A DNA stretch of 64,000 nucleotides from a virus. This document shows positions 10,901 to 19,747 of this stretch, in pieces. The stretch covers positions 47,922 through 111,921 of the IMG/VR virus record IMGVR_UViG_3300027763_000037, one strand, 5' to 3'. A program made the position numbers and the translations under genes. Position 1 is the stretch's first letter. Each line of letters starts with the position of its first letter. The notes beneath the pieces are model-generated. The model was not told where the DNA came from and did not search any database. It saw only the letters and a list, made by a program, of their open reading frames with translations.

Positions 10901-13900
10901 CAATTGCTGCAAGTCGAACATTCTTAAGTCTTGTCATCAAGTCATCAATTGGGGTTGCTGCTCGTTCTGCTTTTTCTTTTAGTGGATCAACACCAGGAAT
11001 TTTTGGACCAGCATTTGCTCCCTTAGCATTTCCTACGTTCCAGGCTTGTGCTGCTACGCCATAAGTTTTATTAATAAATTCTCTTGGCATTCCTGCAGTG
11101 TTTATGCCTTTTGCAGCAAGATATGCATCAATAACATTTGAATCTCCAGAAGCAACAAAGTCCATCATCATAGTTGTTGTTATTTGTGTTCCATCTGCTC
11201 CAACAAGCATATTCCATTGAGCAAGAATATCTTTCATTGTTTGATCGCCTGCATCTGCTTTTTGCTGAACCTCAAGTTTTGTTAAAATTGTTTTTGGCTT
11301 TCCATTTGGACCAGTTATTTTATCAAGTGTCTTTTTAAATGCTGCAACTTTTTTAATTTTGTTGATACCATCAACGTTCATATCAACAGTAGTTCCGTAC
11401 TTAGCCTTCATGTTAGAAAGAATATTTATTGCTTCTGTATTTTCTTTAATATTTGCTTTATTTTCTGGAGCAGAAATGTACGCAACAGTTGTTTCTATTG
11501 TCGTATCTGTTGCTCCACCCTTCATAAGCATTTGCATAACAACATTTGCTTCTGCTGAACTTCCAGTAACTCCAACCAATAGTTCAAAATTTGTAACAAA
11601 TGTTTCACTATTTTCAGCAAGATCAGCCAACCTTATAGCAACAAATGGATCTATAGATCCTGCTCCAAGTTCTAGTTGAAGAACACTCTTAAAGGTACTA
11701 TCTTTCATTCCTTCAAGTCTTGTTACAGAGTTATCAGCAAAAGTTTTCATAGCACTTGAAGAGTCTTTATATCTTTCTCCAACAGAAACCTTTACTGCAT
11801 CATTAAAAGCAGTTGCACCTATAACATCTTTTTGTGCAACAAGTGTTTCTAGATTTGTTTTATTTTGAGCAGTTAAAAGTGCAAGATCTCTTGCTCTATC
11901 TTTTTCAATGATTGCTCTTTCTTTATCTGTTTTTGCCATTGATAACTTAATATCGTATTGCTTATTAAGAGCATCAATAGAATTATTTCCACTTTCAAGA
12001 TTTGCGATAGCCATTTGAACTGCTGCTGAATCTAGTTTTGCTTTTTCTTGGCTTGCTTTGTTTGCATCCCACATGCCTTTAGCAAAAAGTCCAATAGATG
12101 CTACTGCTAATCCCCAGCCGACTGGGTTCCAGATATTTGCTGCAGCAAGTGCTGCTATTGATGTTGCTGCGACAACTGGTGCTGCTTTTAGTGCATTATT
12201 TGATGATAACTTTTCAGCAGAAAATCCACCTTTTGTTGCAACTGCGTTATCAAATGCAACCTTTTGCTGATCCATTGCATTTTGTTGCAACTTTGCAATT
12301 ACTATAAGAGGATCTTTAAGCAAATCTTGACCATTAGGACCAAGTAGTTCTGAAAGTTCTCCAGTAATTACTGCTGGAATTGTATAACTTCCCAACTGCT
12401 CTCCAAGTGCTGAAGCAATACTTCTTGCCTGATCCATAGTAATAACGCCTTGAGTTATTGCAACTCCAAGTTGTGTTGCTATATTTTTTCCTATATCTTG
12501 TTGAGATGATCCATTTTTTGCTTGAACATTAATGTCTTCTAGAAGTGCTTTTCCTGGTGCAGAGGTTAAGTAAGTTTGTCCAGACTTTCTTGTTTCTGCA
12601 TCAACACCAGACGCCATGTCTGCTCTTCGTTTATTTGCAGACTCAGTAGCACTTACTGTTTTTGTTATTTTAGAAATTTCTATAAGTTTATCTGTTGTCA
12701 TGGACATAGAGTTACCTAAAGCAACACCTTCTTTTCTTGCATTGTCCATAGATTTTTTATAAAGCCATACTGCTCCAACAACTGCCGTTAGGGCTACTGC
12801 TGCAGCCTGCCAAGGATTCATAAGCATTGGAAGCATTCCTGCTACTGCAGAGGCTGCAAACAATCCTGTTGTAACTTTTGCGTCTGCTCCTCCCATCATC
12901 GCACCCATTGCTACAGCACCAAGAGCACCAGCAGCAGGTCCTGCAACTTTGCCAACTCTTTCTTGTCTTGCTGCTAGATTTAATTTACGGGTTTGCTTAT
13001 TCTCTGCCTTTTGCTTTCTTGCTGCTGCTTCTTCTTCACGCTGTTTAGTTAGTTCAGCACGACGCTCACGATCTGCCCTATTTTTTTCTTCATTGGCTCG
13101 CATCTCTGCAGTTCTTGCTGCTTTTGCTTCTGCTGCTGCTTTGTCTTGTGCTGCTTTAAGACTTGCTGCTCTTGCTTTTTCTTGTAATTTTTCATGGTCA
13201 CGAAGAGCCTGTGCTAACTGTGCTTCTGTTGCACCAGCCTTTTGTAGTGCAACTCTTTTTTCAATCCAAGTATCGCCCTTAGCCTTACCACGAACACGCA
13301 TTGTTTGTCTTGGCATATCTTTTTTAGGAACAACTGTTGTCCCTGCTGGCTGCTTAATAACTCTTGTATCATCTGCTGTTCCTCCAACTCTTTTTACCGT
13401 ACCAGTTTTTGCTTTTCCAGAAGTTGGTTTTATTTCTTTTATTTTACCAGTTTTATTATCTCGAAGTCCTTCTCCAGGAGTAGCAAGAATAAATTCACCA
13501 GTTCTTTTGTTTAAACGTAAATCAATAAGTTGCTTATATTTTTTTATGTCATCGTAAAAAGTCTTGCCTTTTCCAGTTCTTTCATCTAGAATAAACTTTG
13601 CTGCTTCGGCTGCATACTTTGTTTCTGGGTTGATCATTCCAGACAATCCTGGTGGTGCTTTTTTAGTTTCTAGAAGTGCATGGGCTTTTAATTCTAACTC
13701 TGCTGCTTTAGAAACCAGCATTGCTTCTTGTGCTGTAACTGGATGTCTTCCAGTAGCAAGGAATCTTGCAGCAGCGTTATACTCTCCACTATTTGTACCT
13801 AAAAGATTTCCATATTTCTTGTCCCAGGCTATTAAATTTGATGTTCTTTTTTCGGTTAAATAGTTGTTTACTGCACCTAAATCACCAAAAGCGTAACCCT

Positions 13901-16900
13901 TATTCCATTTCTCTGCAGCCCTTGCAATTGAACTTTGTCCCTTTTCTGCTTTTCCTGGTTCTACGTGTGCTGCTTCCATTTGAACAAGTCTTGCTATTTT
14001 TCCAGAATCTAGGTTTGGATACTTCTCTTGCATATAAGCCTTTAACTTAGAAACTTCTCCTTGTGCTCCAAGGGCTTTGTTCTTTGCTTCTGTCTCTGCT
14101 AATACTGCCTTATACTCTTTGTACCCTTCAATATTATTAGATTTAAATCCACCAGCAGCCTTTGTTGGTCCACCAATTGTTAATCGCTCTTTTAATTTAC
14201 TCCAGTTAGCAAACGATCCATCTGATACTCTCTTACCCTTTTGAGAATCAATATCAAAAAGATACCTCATACTTTGTTTTAGATGATCAACAGTTGCGCC
14301 TTTTTCTCCTTTACGACCAGTAAAGATTAGTCCATCTGGGCCTTGAACTGTTTGGGCTGCCAAGTTCTTAAGGAATAGTGGTTTCTTTTTTCTCCAGGCT
14401 TCTCTTGTTTTTTCTGTAATTTCTGGGCTACGAACAAGGTCGTCCATATATCTTTCAATGTCAACAACGTGTGGAGGCATAGCCTTTGCTTGTGTTGGGC
14501 CATCTGGAATAACTCCAGCCATGCGACCACTTACCCAAAAATCTTGATTAGCGTGTCCTGACTGTCTCTTTTTTAATTGTTGCTCTTCAAACTTTTTAAT
14601 AATCTGTGCTGCTGTTGCTTGCTTTGGTGTTGAAGGTTTGACTGCAGAATGAACTGCGTGATATTGTGACCAATCAACCTTTAGACCCTCTTCAAGTCTT
14701 TTGATCATTCCATTGTAGACAACTTTTTCATCTTTATTTAATGAGAACCCCTTTACGGTTTGTCTTAGTTTTGGAAGAACTGTTTCAATCTCTTTTCGCA
14801 TTGCAGTGTTATATTCTGCTGCGGTCATACCCTTTGGAATTGGTAATGTTGATTCAGCAAAGAACCTTCTTGCCCCACCCTTTTCTCCCAACAGATTAAT
14901 ATTGGCCATCTTTTCCATTGAAAGCATATCTTTTGGTTTTGCATAATCTCTTAAACCAGAAGCCATCTTAAATACTCCAGCAGTTCCTACATCTGCAAGT
15001 TTGTTACCAGATAGGTTTCCTCCGTGTAAATCTTTGTCTCCTCTTAGATTTGCTGCTACTAACTGTTTAAAATATTCATCCTTGCTAAACTTACCACCCA
15101 TATTCTTTTCAGCAAATTTAGGATCAAATGGGGATTCAAGAACAATAATTTTTCTTTTTCCAGAAGGATCTAAGGGATCACGCATTGTTCTGACAGTTTG
15201 TACTGGTGTATCAAGACCGTGTGCTTGTCTTGCTATTATGGTTGCTCTTTGTTCTGCAAGGGCAGCCTTTTCGTCCATCATTGGTTTTACAAATACTTTA
15301 TCTCCATTTGGCTTTTGATACATACCGCCAATACCAGGAACTGGGAAACTTCTTCCAGATGAGTCTGCAATTTTTCTACCAAAGTCAGTTGGGGCCATTG
15401 ATCCAAATCTACTATTTTTTGCTGCTTCTGCAACTTGCTTTAGTGTTAACTCTTGCTGCATTCTCTTTGTTACTGCATCAAAAGACTTTGGCATTCCTAA
15501 AAATAGTGGTTGAGAAGAAGATTGAGATTTTCTATATGCATCAATTTGTGGTTTAATCCAAGGGTACCTTGCTAAATTTCTTTCATGTTGTGCTTGGCGT
15601 CTTGCATCTTGTGCTTTTCTCAGTGACTCTAGTTGAGGAGATAGCGGTTTTACTTGAGGCCCTAGTTTTGCTGCTGGCAACTTTCCAGCCATATGTCCTG
15701 GAACACTATCGGTAAATATTGCCTTAAGAAGTCCATGATGCTTTTCAGTTAACTTTGCTGGAATAACTGCTTCACCTGGAGCAAGCATTGCTGGTTGAAT
15801 ATCTCCAGCACCCTTTGGTCCTGGAACTGTTAGAACTCCGTCTTTATACTTTCTTATTTTTAGTCCAGCCTTGGCTGCATTTGCTCCTGCTTTGCCACCT
15901 GTAAAAAGTCCAGGGCTTGATGCTGCAAGAGTTCTTGCTTGGGATGCTGCTGTCTGATAAGCCCTTCCAAGTGATTCTACAGATGCTCTTTCTACTCCAA
16001 ATACCTGAATAAGTTTTTGGTGAGCACCGTGAAGTGCGTTAGACTGTACTGTATTTTCAAGTTGATCTTGAGTTAAATAGTCAAACCCTGAACCAAGTAA
16101 CTTAGTCTGACCATTTAGTTTAGCAATTCCGCCACGAAGCATTGCAAAGAATTTAATAACGTTTGCAACGCCGTTAGCAAGTAAACCAAATGTCATAAGA
16201 ACTACTGGTCCTATTCCACCAAGCACTGCAAGCATGATGGTTACAAACTTCTTTGTTCCATCACTAAGATTATTAAACTTCTCCATTAACCCGCCAAAGA
16301 ATTTAACTACTGGAGTAAGGGCTTCTAGGAATGCCTTTCCTAAAGGCATTATTTCTACTTTAAACTTTTCAATTGCTGCCTGGAATTTTACTCCAACAGC
16401 ATCTTCAACCTTTCCTAATTCTCGCTCAGACAGGATTGCAAGATCTTGAACAGATGCTCCAGCAAGTGCCAATGTTCTGCTTGCTTGTGATCCATCTGCT
16501 GTAATATTCTGGAACAAAGTTGATAGACGGGCAAACTGGAACTTGCCAAACATCTGCTCAATTGCTCTTGCACGGTTAAGAGGATCAAGAGTATCAAGTG
16601 CTTGTGCAAAACCAATAACCGTATTCTTTAAGTTTCCAGCATTTTGCTCAACAATTCCATCTATATTAATGCCCATACCAGCAAGCATTGCTGAGGCTTT
16701 TGCTGTTGGATTAATTAATGCTGCAAGACCAGACTTAAGTGCGTTAGCACCTTCTGATGCATTAATTCCACCTTCCTTCATTGCAGTAAGGAAGAAAGCA
16801 AGATCTTCTACAGAACCACCAAGTTGCTTAACAACTGGTGCTGCTTTAGGGATGGCAATTGTTAAATCTTCAATAGAAAGTACTGTCTGGTTTTCTACTG

Positions 16901-17900
16901 CGTTAAGGAAGTCAATTTTCTTTGCAAGATCTTCTGCTGCAATGCCAAATGAGTTAGTTAATGAAATTGTTGTTTCAAGTGCTTGCTGTTGATCAACTTG
17001 ACCAAGAACTGCTAACTTAGTTGCTGTCTTTACTTGCTCTTCAAGTGCTTTGCCAGAAAAACCTGCAGCAGCAGCCTTGGCTGCCATTGCCATTGTGTCT
17101 TTTACTGATAGACCAAACTTTGTGTACTCAACACCAATTCGTTTAATATTTTCAACTGCTGTATTTGCCTCTGCGTCAGAGGTCATCATGTTTCCATAAA
17201 CACGCCTAAAGTTAACTGTTTCTTTTTCTAGTTCTCTAAAAGCCTTCGATGCTGCACCCATAAACATCATTAATGGTATTGTCAAACCAACCATTAACTG
17301 ACGACCAGCCCACTGCATATTCTTACCGTAGTTTAAAAGGCTAGTAGAGCCTTGCTTTAGTAATTGATTAAGAAGTTGTTGTCTTTGTGCTGCGTACTGT
17401 ATGCGTGTACCAAGTTCTGTAAACTTACCATTAGTCATTGCAAGGGTTCTTGGCATTACCCTGATCGCATCGACAAGCCCTCCGTTAGCCTTTGCCAACT
17501 GAATATACTGAGACTGAATTGCCTTTACTCTGTCACGTCTTGCACGGTTAAAGATTTCACGCTCTGCTGCAAAAGCACGACTAAGAACCTTAGTATTGGC
17601 AGTTGCAGCAGCAGCGGAATATCTGAAGTATTGCTTAAGGCTTAACTGGTTTTTTTCTAGTGCAGAGGTGAAAGCATGTGTACTAGTTTGCGCCCTAATC
17701 TGACTTGCAGAAAACTGCCCAGTCGAATTTATAGACTGGAGCATCGCAGCATTTAAACCCTTTTGGGCATTTGCTGCTGCAACGTTACCTTGTGCTAGGG
17801 ATTGATGAAATTTACTAAGTGCTCCTTGGAGTCTACGCAACTCTGCCAGCGCACCTGCGGTGTCAAAATGTATACCTATGTTAGCATTTACATCAGACAC
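7917..17900 (-). CDS. Tape measure protein with embedded kinase-like domain
   Basis: 3,327 residues. A GTG start is used, with AAAAGGGG upstream; the nearby ATG opens only a 4-codon frame. Residues ~190-480 match the TP901-type tail tape measure core (GKNMQWAGRQLMVGLTIPLM; alternating AAAAGFSG and KLGGSVEDLAFFL helices). A PAMLAPGEAVIPAKL motif lies near 710 and its twin PAMLTPGEFVMSKYA near the C-terminus. Residues ~850-1010 carry kinase-like signatures: GIGGMY, VFVKP, DLHGGNLSGN near 958 and DVGTAGVF near 970. A charged coiled coil (~1580-1650) precedes hydrophobic helices at ~1655-1720 and ~1900-1945. A second coiled coil is at ~2720-3000, then a Pro/Thr linker. The protein sets tail length and may enter the membrane during DNA ejection. 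The kinase-like call is inference. Confidence 0.92.
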   Translation of the reverse strand: MSDVNANIGIHFDTAGALAELRRLQGALSKFHQSLAQGNVAAANAQKGLNAAMLQSINSTGQFSASQIRAQTSTHAFTSALEKNQLSLKQYFRYSAAAATANTKVLSRAFAAEREIFNRARRDRVKAIQSQYIQLAKANGGLVDAIRVMPRTLAMTNGKFTELGTRIQYAAQRQQLLNQLLKQGSTSLLNYGKNMQWAGRQLMVGLTIPLMMFMGAASKAFRELEKETVNFRRVYGNMMTSDAEANTAVENIKRIGVEYTKFGLSVKDTMAMAAKAAAAGFSGKALEEQVKTATKLAVLGQVDQQQALETTISLTNSFGIAAEDLAKKIDFLNAVENQTVLSIEDLTIAIPKAAPVVKQLGGSVEDLAFFLTAMKEGGINASEGANALKSGLAALINPTAKASAMLAGMGINIDGIVEQNAGNLKNTVIGFAQALDTLDPLNRARAIEQMFGKFQFARLSTLFQNITADGSQASRTLALAGASVQDLAILSERELGKVEDAVGVKFQAAIEKFKVEIMPLGKAFLEALTPVVKFFGGLMEKFNNLSDGTKKFVTIMLAVLGGIGPVVLMTFGLLANGVANVIKFFAMLRGGIAKLNGQTKLLGSGFDYLTQDQLENTVQSNALHGAHQKLIQVFGVERASVESLGRAYQTAASQARTLAASSPGLFTGGKAGANAAKAGLKIRKYKDGVLTVPGPKGAGDIQPAMLAPGEAVIPAKLTEKHHGLLKAIFTDSVPGHMAGKLPAAKLGPQVKPLSPQLESLRKAQDARRQAQHERNLARYPWIKPQIDAYRKSQSSSQPLFLGMPKSFDAVTKRMQQELTLKQVAEAAKNSRFGSMAPTDFGRKIADSSGRSFPVPGIGGMYQKPNGDKVFVKPMMDEKAALAEQRATIIARQAHGLDTPVQTVRTMRDPLDPSGKRKIIVLESPFDPKFAEKNMGGKFSKDEYFKQLVAANLRGDKDLHGGNLSGNKLADVGTAGVFKMASGLRDYAKPKDMLSMEKMANINLLGEKGGARRFFAESTLPIPKGMTAAEYNTAMRKEIETVLPKLRQTVKGFSLNKDEKVVYNGMIKRLEEGLKVDWSQYHAVHSAVKPSTPKQATAAQIIKKFEEQQLKKRQSGHANQDFWVSGRMAGVIPDGPTQAKAMPPHVVDIERYMDDLVRSPEITEKTREAWRKKKPLFLKNLAAQTVQGPDGLIFTGRKGEKGATVDHLKQSMRYLFDIDSQKGKRVSDGSFANWSKLKERLTIGGPTKAAGGFKSNNIEGYKEYKAVLAETEAKNKALGAQGEVSKLKAYMQEKYPNLDSGKIARLVQMEAAHVEPGKAEKGQSSIARAAEKWNKGYAFGDLGAVNNYLTEKRTSNLIAWDKKYGNLLGTNSGEYNAAARFLATGRHPVTAQEAMLVSKAAELELKAHALLETKKAPPGLSGMINPETKYAAEAAKFILDERTGKGKTFYDDIKKYKQLIDLRLNKRTGEFILATPGEGLRDNKTGKIKEIKPTSGKAKTGTVKRVGGTADDTRVIKQPAGTTVVPKKDMPRQTMRVRGKAKGDTWIEKRVALQKAGATEAQLAQALRDHEKLQEKARAASLKAAQDKAAAEAKAARTAEMRANEEKNRADRERRAELTKQREEEAAARKQKAENKQTRKLNLAARQERVGKVAGPAAGALGAVAMGAMMGGADAKVTTGLFAASAVAGMLPMLMNPWQAAAVALTAVVGAVWLYKKSMDNARKEGVALGNSMSMTTDKLIEISKITKTVSATESANKRRADMASGVDAETRKSGQTYLTSAPGKALLEDINVQAKNGSSQQDIGKNIATQLGVAITQGVITMDQARSIASALGEQLGSYTIPAVITGELSELLGPNGQDLLKDPLIVIAKLQQNAMDQQKVAFDNAVATKGGFSAEKLSSNNALKAAPVVAATSIAALAAANIWNPVGWGLAVASIGLFAKGMWDANKASQEKAKLDSAAVQMAIANLESGNNSIDALNKQYDIKLSMAKTDKERAIIEKDRARDLALLTAQNKTNLETLVAQKDVIGATAFNDAVKVSVGERYKDSSSAMKTFADNSVTRLEGMKDSTFKSVLQLELGAGSIDPFVAIRLADLAENSETFVTNFELLVGVTGSSAEANVVMQMLMKGGATDTTIETTVAYISAPENKANIKENTEAINILSNMKAKYGTTVDMNVDGINKIKKVAAFKKTLDKITGPNGKPKTILTKLEVQQKADAGDQTMKDILAQWNMLVGADGTQITTTMMMDFVASGDSNVIDAYLAAKGINTAGMPREFINKTYGVAAQAWNVGNAKGANAGPKIPGVDPLKEKAERAATPIDDLMTRLKNVRLAAIDAEGGIKALFKAVSGGQIGNKFNGIQQQLMGMKSGKPTQATDPTKGYNGQFIDWFTGLDKTEQAKYGKVATKKVKSGKNKGRVIDPNDPKGKKLLKDGAKVGDLVLNKAGKEVAAGFNKAIIGDFNVAQIQTIRNFDQQSIVMKKLAALGMTNTQIQRVLSDEAYTTAIATGQITDEELKINNALAVQADTRDKINNIVSQGARARQENADMARRQELQAFLASSGLSRGISEGAMTDALGDPEQLSTLLAAMDAVKNKTAGANASLQDVVDSLNEIKKNSDIKVNITKTVSEIIMGGASAAQEALGIKSRLRSRMTGSELGAYVSEKGTRPDGTTYGGENVGAKAIANVAAKMIDPATKKAYTSESLTKLLGNKTQASVGKERSLVASQMNVANANMAQIQTKFDNISKSMNDAVDAVNKEYDDKEKDVQDRINKLQKDADKSISDKEDQIKKDFDDPIKKYQDQSNVLSHDLSLIDKAAEDINKKYDLQAEALQNVLSINERISREQQQQLGLADALSSGDISAAAAAVQDIRSANAADFGNAQMDGLNQSRENDVNALTNKDGKTRSQILEEQYVISEQIYALENNPQRLILEQAIAKEKLDLENGLAKLRKEQDDLEPARQAAIAAAKLAKEAELKAVQAEMDAQQAIVTALAEQDASLAIQEAALIAINAELDDVETFAGLTADDWERIQLAAEATAEAMEKRMKDAIAAIAESTAKGAKSMADILRDINLLPSSKTIEIFTKEYKTVYVNTVATTTTVTAPTPTPTDTPTPQPGKAWISDGKGGWKKPTKPVGDYGWSDTNGWVKGYAGEDTNGSTDSAAEANMRANAVAATSAANAEAAANALAAAQADYDALMAGVARLRADGDNGLANAAMNRITAKYPKGRPVKLSSGGFIDVARFLNGGFSVGTDTVPAMLTPGEFVMSKYAVDSYGVDRMKAINNGDSIGDSVYNYSINVNVKSDSNPDEIAKTVIAQIKGIDAQKIRGNRL

Positions 17901-17929
17901 TGTTCATAACACCCCTTTTCATTTTTTGT

Positions 17930-18253
17930 CTATCGAATTGAATTTACAATATTTGCTGTATCACCAAGATTGATTCCTGCTGCTACTTCAATAATTTTGT
18001 ATACCGTTGGAAGATCTAAGATTTCTTCTAGGTTTTCTCTATCTTCTGCGATATCTGCCTTGTACTGCTTTAGGGCAATCTGTACGCAATCAACTAATAC
18101 ATCCATTGACTTTTCGTTATCATCTGCCACTGTCGCCAATTCTCCAAAGCGCTTCATGAAAGGCTTAAGAAGAGACAGTTTAAGTGGTCTTACTTCAATC
18201 GTTGTTCCATCAAGAAATGATATTTCATTTTTCTCTTGAGTCTTTGCTGCCAT
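17930..18253 (-). CDS. Tail assembly chaperone, short form
   Basis: 107 residues immediately before the tape measure. It aligns by eye along its whole length with the first ~105 residues of the next gene upstream (shared VRPLKL/VSPLKI, CVQIALKQY/CVRISMKQY, LPTVYKIIEVAAGI/MPTVYEVLAIAAGI). Such proteins coat the tape measure during tail assembly. It has its own extended -10 promoter at 18281-18286 and an AAGGGGGA ribosome site. It corresponds to the G-type chaperone of lambda-like systems, here as a separate gene. Confidence 0.8.
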   Translation of the reverse strand: MAAKTQEKNEISFLDGTTIEVRPLKLSLLKPFMKRFGELATVADDNEKSMDVLVDCVQIALKQYKADIAEDRENLEEILDLPTVYKIIEVAAGINLGDTANIVNSIR

Positions 18254-18280
18254 TGTATTTCCCCCTTGTGGTAGTAATTA

Positions 18281-18286
18281 ATTATA
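18281..18286 (-). promoter_or_regulatory. Extended -10 promoter for short tail chaperone
   Basis: On the minus strand the sequence reads GTGGTATAAT, a strong extended -10 with no clear -35. Transcription would begin about 20 bases upstream of the AAGGGGGA ribosome site of the short chaperone gene, giving it expression independent of the long chaperone. Confidence 0.6.
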
Positions 18287-18310
18287 CCACGCTGAGAGCC
18301 TATTTTTTGA

Positions 18311-18991
18311 CTAAATTGTTTCGTACTCTAGACCCATATTTATACCAAAACCAGCCTGCTTTGCCTTTATTCCTTGATAAGAAAGGATATCATTTGCATC
18401 TTTTGCTTCACCTTTACTAAATACTCTTGACTTCATTTCTTCCCATTCATCTTTTTTGCCAAGACTCTTGTCTAAATCTACACCTTGCATTGCTGCTAAA
18501 AACTTGTTGTGTCGATATTCCTGGTCTCTTTTTGCTGCCAAGGTAGCAGACAGTTCTGGCATTGACAAAGATAGTTCTAGTTCTTCGTAGTCTTTCCATA
18601 TACCAAGAAGAAACACTTCTGATTCTAATGCTGCAAGATCTAAGCCTTCCCAAGATGTACCGCTTTCTTTTGCCTGCTCTACAACTGGCTCTTCTTCTTT
18701 TTCGTTTATTTTAATTCCAGCAGCAATGGCTAGTACTTCATACACAGTTGGCATATCTAAATTATCCTGTACATCTTCTATACTATTAGATATTTTAGGA
18801 TAGTACTGTTTCATAGATATTCTTACGCACTCTGATAATGCTTCCATACCTTCTTCATCATTTTTAGATTCCTTGACAACTTCAAAAGCAATCATAAACT
18901 CTCTTAAGTATTTTATTTTTAATGGAGAAACCTCAACAGGAGTATCATCAATTAAATGAATAGTCAAAGAGTCGTATATTTTTGTTGTCAT
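18311..18991 (-). CDS. Tail assembly chaperone, long form (G-T-like)
   Basis: 226 residues when started at the ATG at 18991 (MTTKIYDSL); a longer reading has no ribosome site. Residues 1-105 are paralogous to the short chaperone that follows. The C-terminal half (PELSATLAAKRDQEYRHNKF, then MQGVDLDKSL) resembles the T part that is normally added by a programmed frameshift. Here G and T regions are already continuous in one frame. A TATACT hexamer exactly six bases before the ATG predicts a leaderless message. The gene lies between the major tail protein and the short chaperone. Confidence 0.8.
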   Translation of the reverse strand: MTTKIYDSLTIHLIDDTPVEVSPLKIKYLREFMIAFEVVKESKNDEEGMEALSECVRISMKQYYPKISNSIEDVQDNLDMPTVYEVLAIAAGIKINEKEEEPVVEQAKESGTSWEGLDLAALESEVFLLGIWKDYEELELSLSMPELSATLAAKRDQEYRHNKFLAAMQGVDLDKSLGKKDEWEEMKSRVFSKGEAKDANDILSYQGIKAKQAGFGINMGLEYETI

Positions 18992-19003
18992 AAAACAAGT
19001 ATA
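18992..19003 (-). promoter_or_regulatory. Leaderless promoter for long tail chaperone
   Basis: The minus strand reads TTGGTATACT, then TGTTTT, then ATG. With transcription starting seven bases after the -10 hexamer, the first base of the RNA would be the A of the start codon. No ribosome site is present, in keeping with a leaderless transcript. Confidence 0.6.
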
Positions 19004-19004
19004 C

Positions 19005-19038
19005 CAAACAGAAAAGCCCAATCTCGAAAGACTGGGCT
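19005..19038 (-). terminator. Intrinsic terminator after major tail protein
   Basis: On the minus strand AGCCCAGTCT-TTCG-AGATTGGGCT forms a 10-bp stem (one G-U pair) closed by a UUCG tetraloop and followed by TTTTCTGTTT. It lies 20 bases after the major tail protein stop and overlaps the start of the promoter for the long chaperone, so it separates a highly expressed gene from the chaperone genes. Confidence 0.85.
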
Positions 19039-19058
19039 ATCTGCTTTATTAAGTTGTA

Positions 19059-19676
19059 TTATCGTGTGCGGTCTACGATCTTACCGTATGAACCGTCGTT
19101 GTTTGGTAGCAAACGGAATGAAACTTCAAACATTGAAGCCTCGTCACGCTTTGATGATACAGAAACATTCTCAATTGAGATTGCACGGTATGCTGAGTAA
19201 ATACGCTCAACTTCCTTGTCTGCTCCACCATAACCTGAACCTACTGCAATAAGACCACGCTCAACTGGGACATCGCCCAAGTCTCCTGCAGAAATATCAA
19301 GTTCGACAGCATCTTCATCAGTTGAATCTAGATCTGTTTCTGGACGAGCAATTGCAATGAGCAAGTTTTCTAGAGTTGCCTCTGCGAAAGATGTTGCCAT
19401 TGTTACCTGCATGCCCTGCTTAAATAGTTTTGCTACGTCAAGAACCTGATCCACGTTAACTTCACCGAAGTCTGGTTGGAACTGTAGTTCTAGTCCGTTG
19501 CTTGTATAACCAACATTTGTAAAACCTGTTGGACCTGAAGTTGCTGATAGTGTATCAACATACTTTGTCCCAGGTACGAATGCTGGTGTTGTTGCCATAG
19601 TTCCAGTTGCGTTCTTTACGAACAGTGCTGCTGCACCAACAATAATGTTGCTGGAATTACCTTTTGTATATGCCAT
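19059..19676 (-). CDS. Major tail (tube) protein
   Basis: 205 residues. The order of genes (connector set, this gene, chaperones, tape measure) places the tail tube subunit here. The sequence is beta-rich with a regular FVPGTKYVDTLSATSGPTGF region and a C-terminal SVSSKRDEASMFEVSFRLLP strand set, typical of the tube fold. It has its own promoter, a long leader with an AAAGAGGTGG ribosome site and a strong terminator behind it, all consistent with high expression. Confidence 0.75.
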   Translation of the reverse strand: MAYTKGNSSNIIVGAAALFVKNATGTMATTPAFVPGTKYVDTLSATSGPTGFTNVGYTSNGLELQFQPDFGEVNVDQVLDVAKLFKQGMQVTMATSFAEATLENLLIAIARPETDLDSTDEDAVELDISAGDLGDVPVERGLIAVGSGYGGADKEVERIYSAYRAISIENVSVSSKRDEASMFEVSFRLLPNNDGSYGKIVDRTR

Positions 19677-19729
19677 GCTTCCACCTCTTTTTCCTTGTTA
19701 GAATTTGAAGCGCTTGTTTCCTCGCTCCT

Positions 19730-19735
19730 ATTATA
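19730..19735 (-). promoter_or_regulatory. -10 promoter of major tail protein gene
   Basis: The minus strand carries GTGATATAATAG about 55 bases before the ATG. Unlike most late promoters here it leaves a true leader, which contains a small AGCG/CGCT inverted repeat before the ribosome site. Confidence 0.5.
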
Positions 19736-19747
19736 TCACTATTTTTA

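Noticed and set aside
12949-13557. 202-codon plus-strand open frame opposite the tape measure
   Set aside because: It is a Cys/Ser/Ala-rich antisense shadow of the Lys/Glu/Ala coiled coil, without ribosome site or promoter. Many shorter frames opposite the tape measure are of the same kind.
17930-19021. Programmed -1 frameshift in the tail chaperone region
   Set aside because: G and T parts are already fused in frame, and a second separate short gene exists, so no slippage is required.
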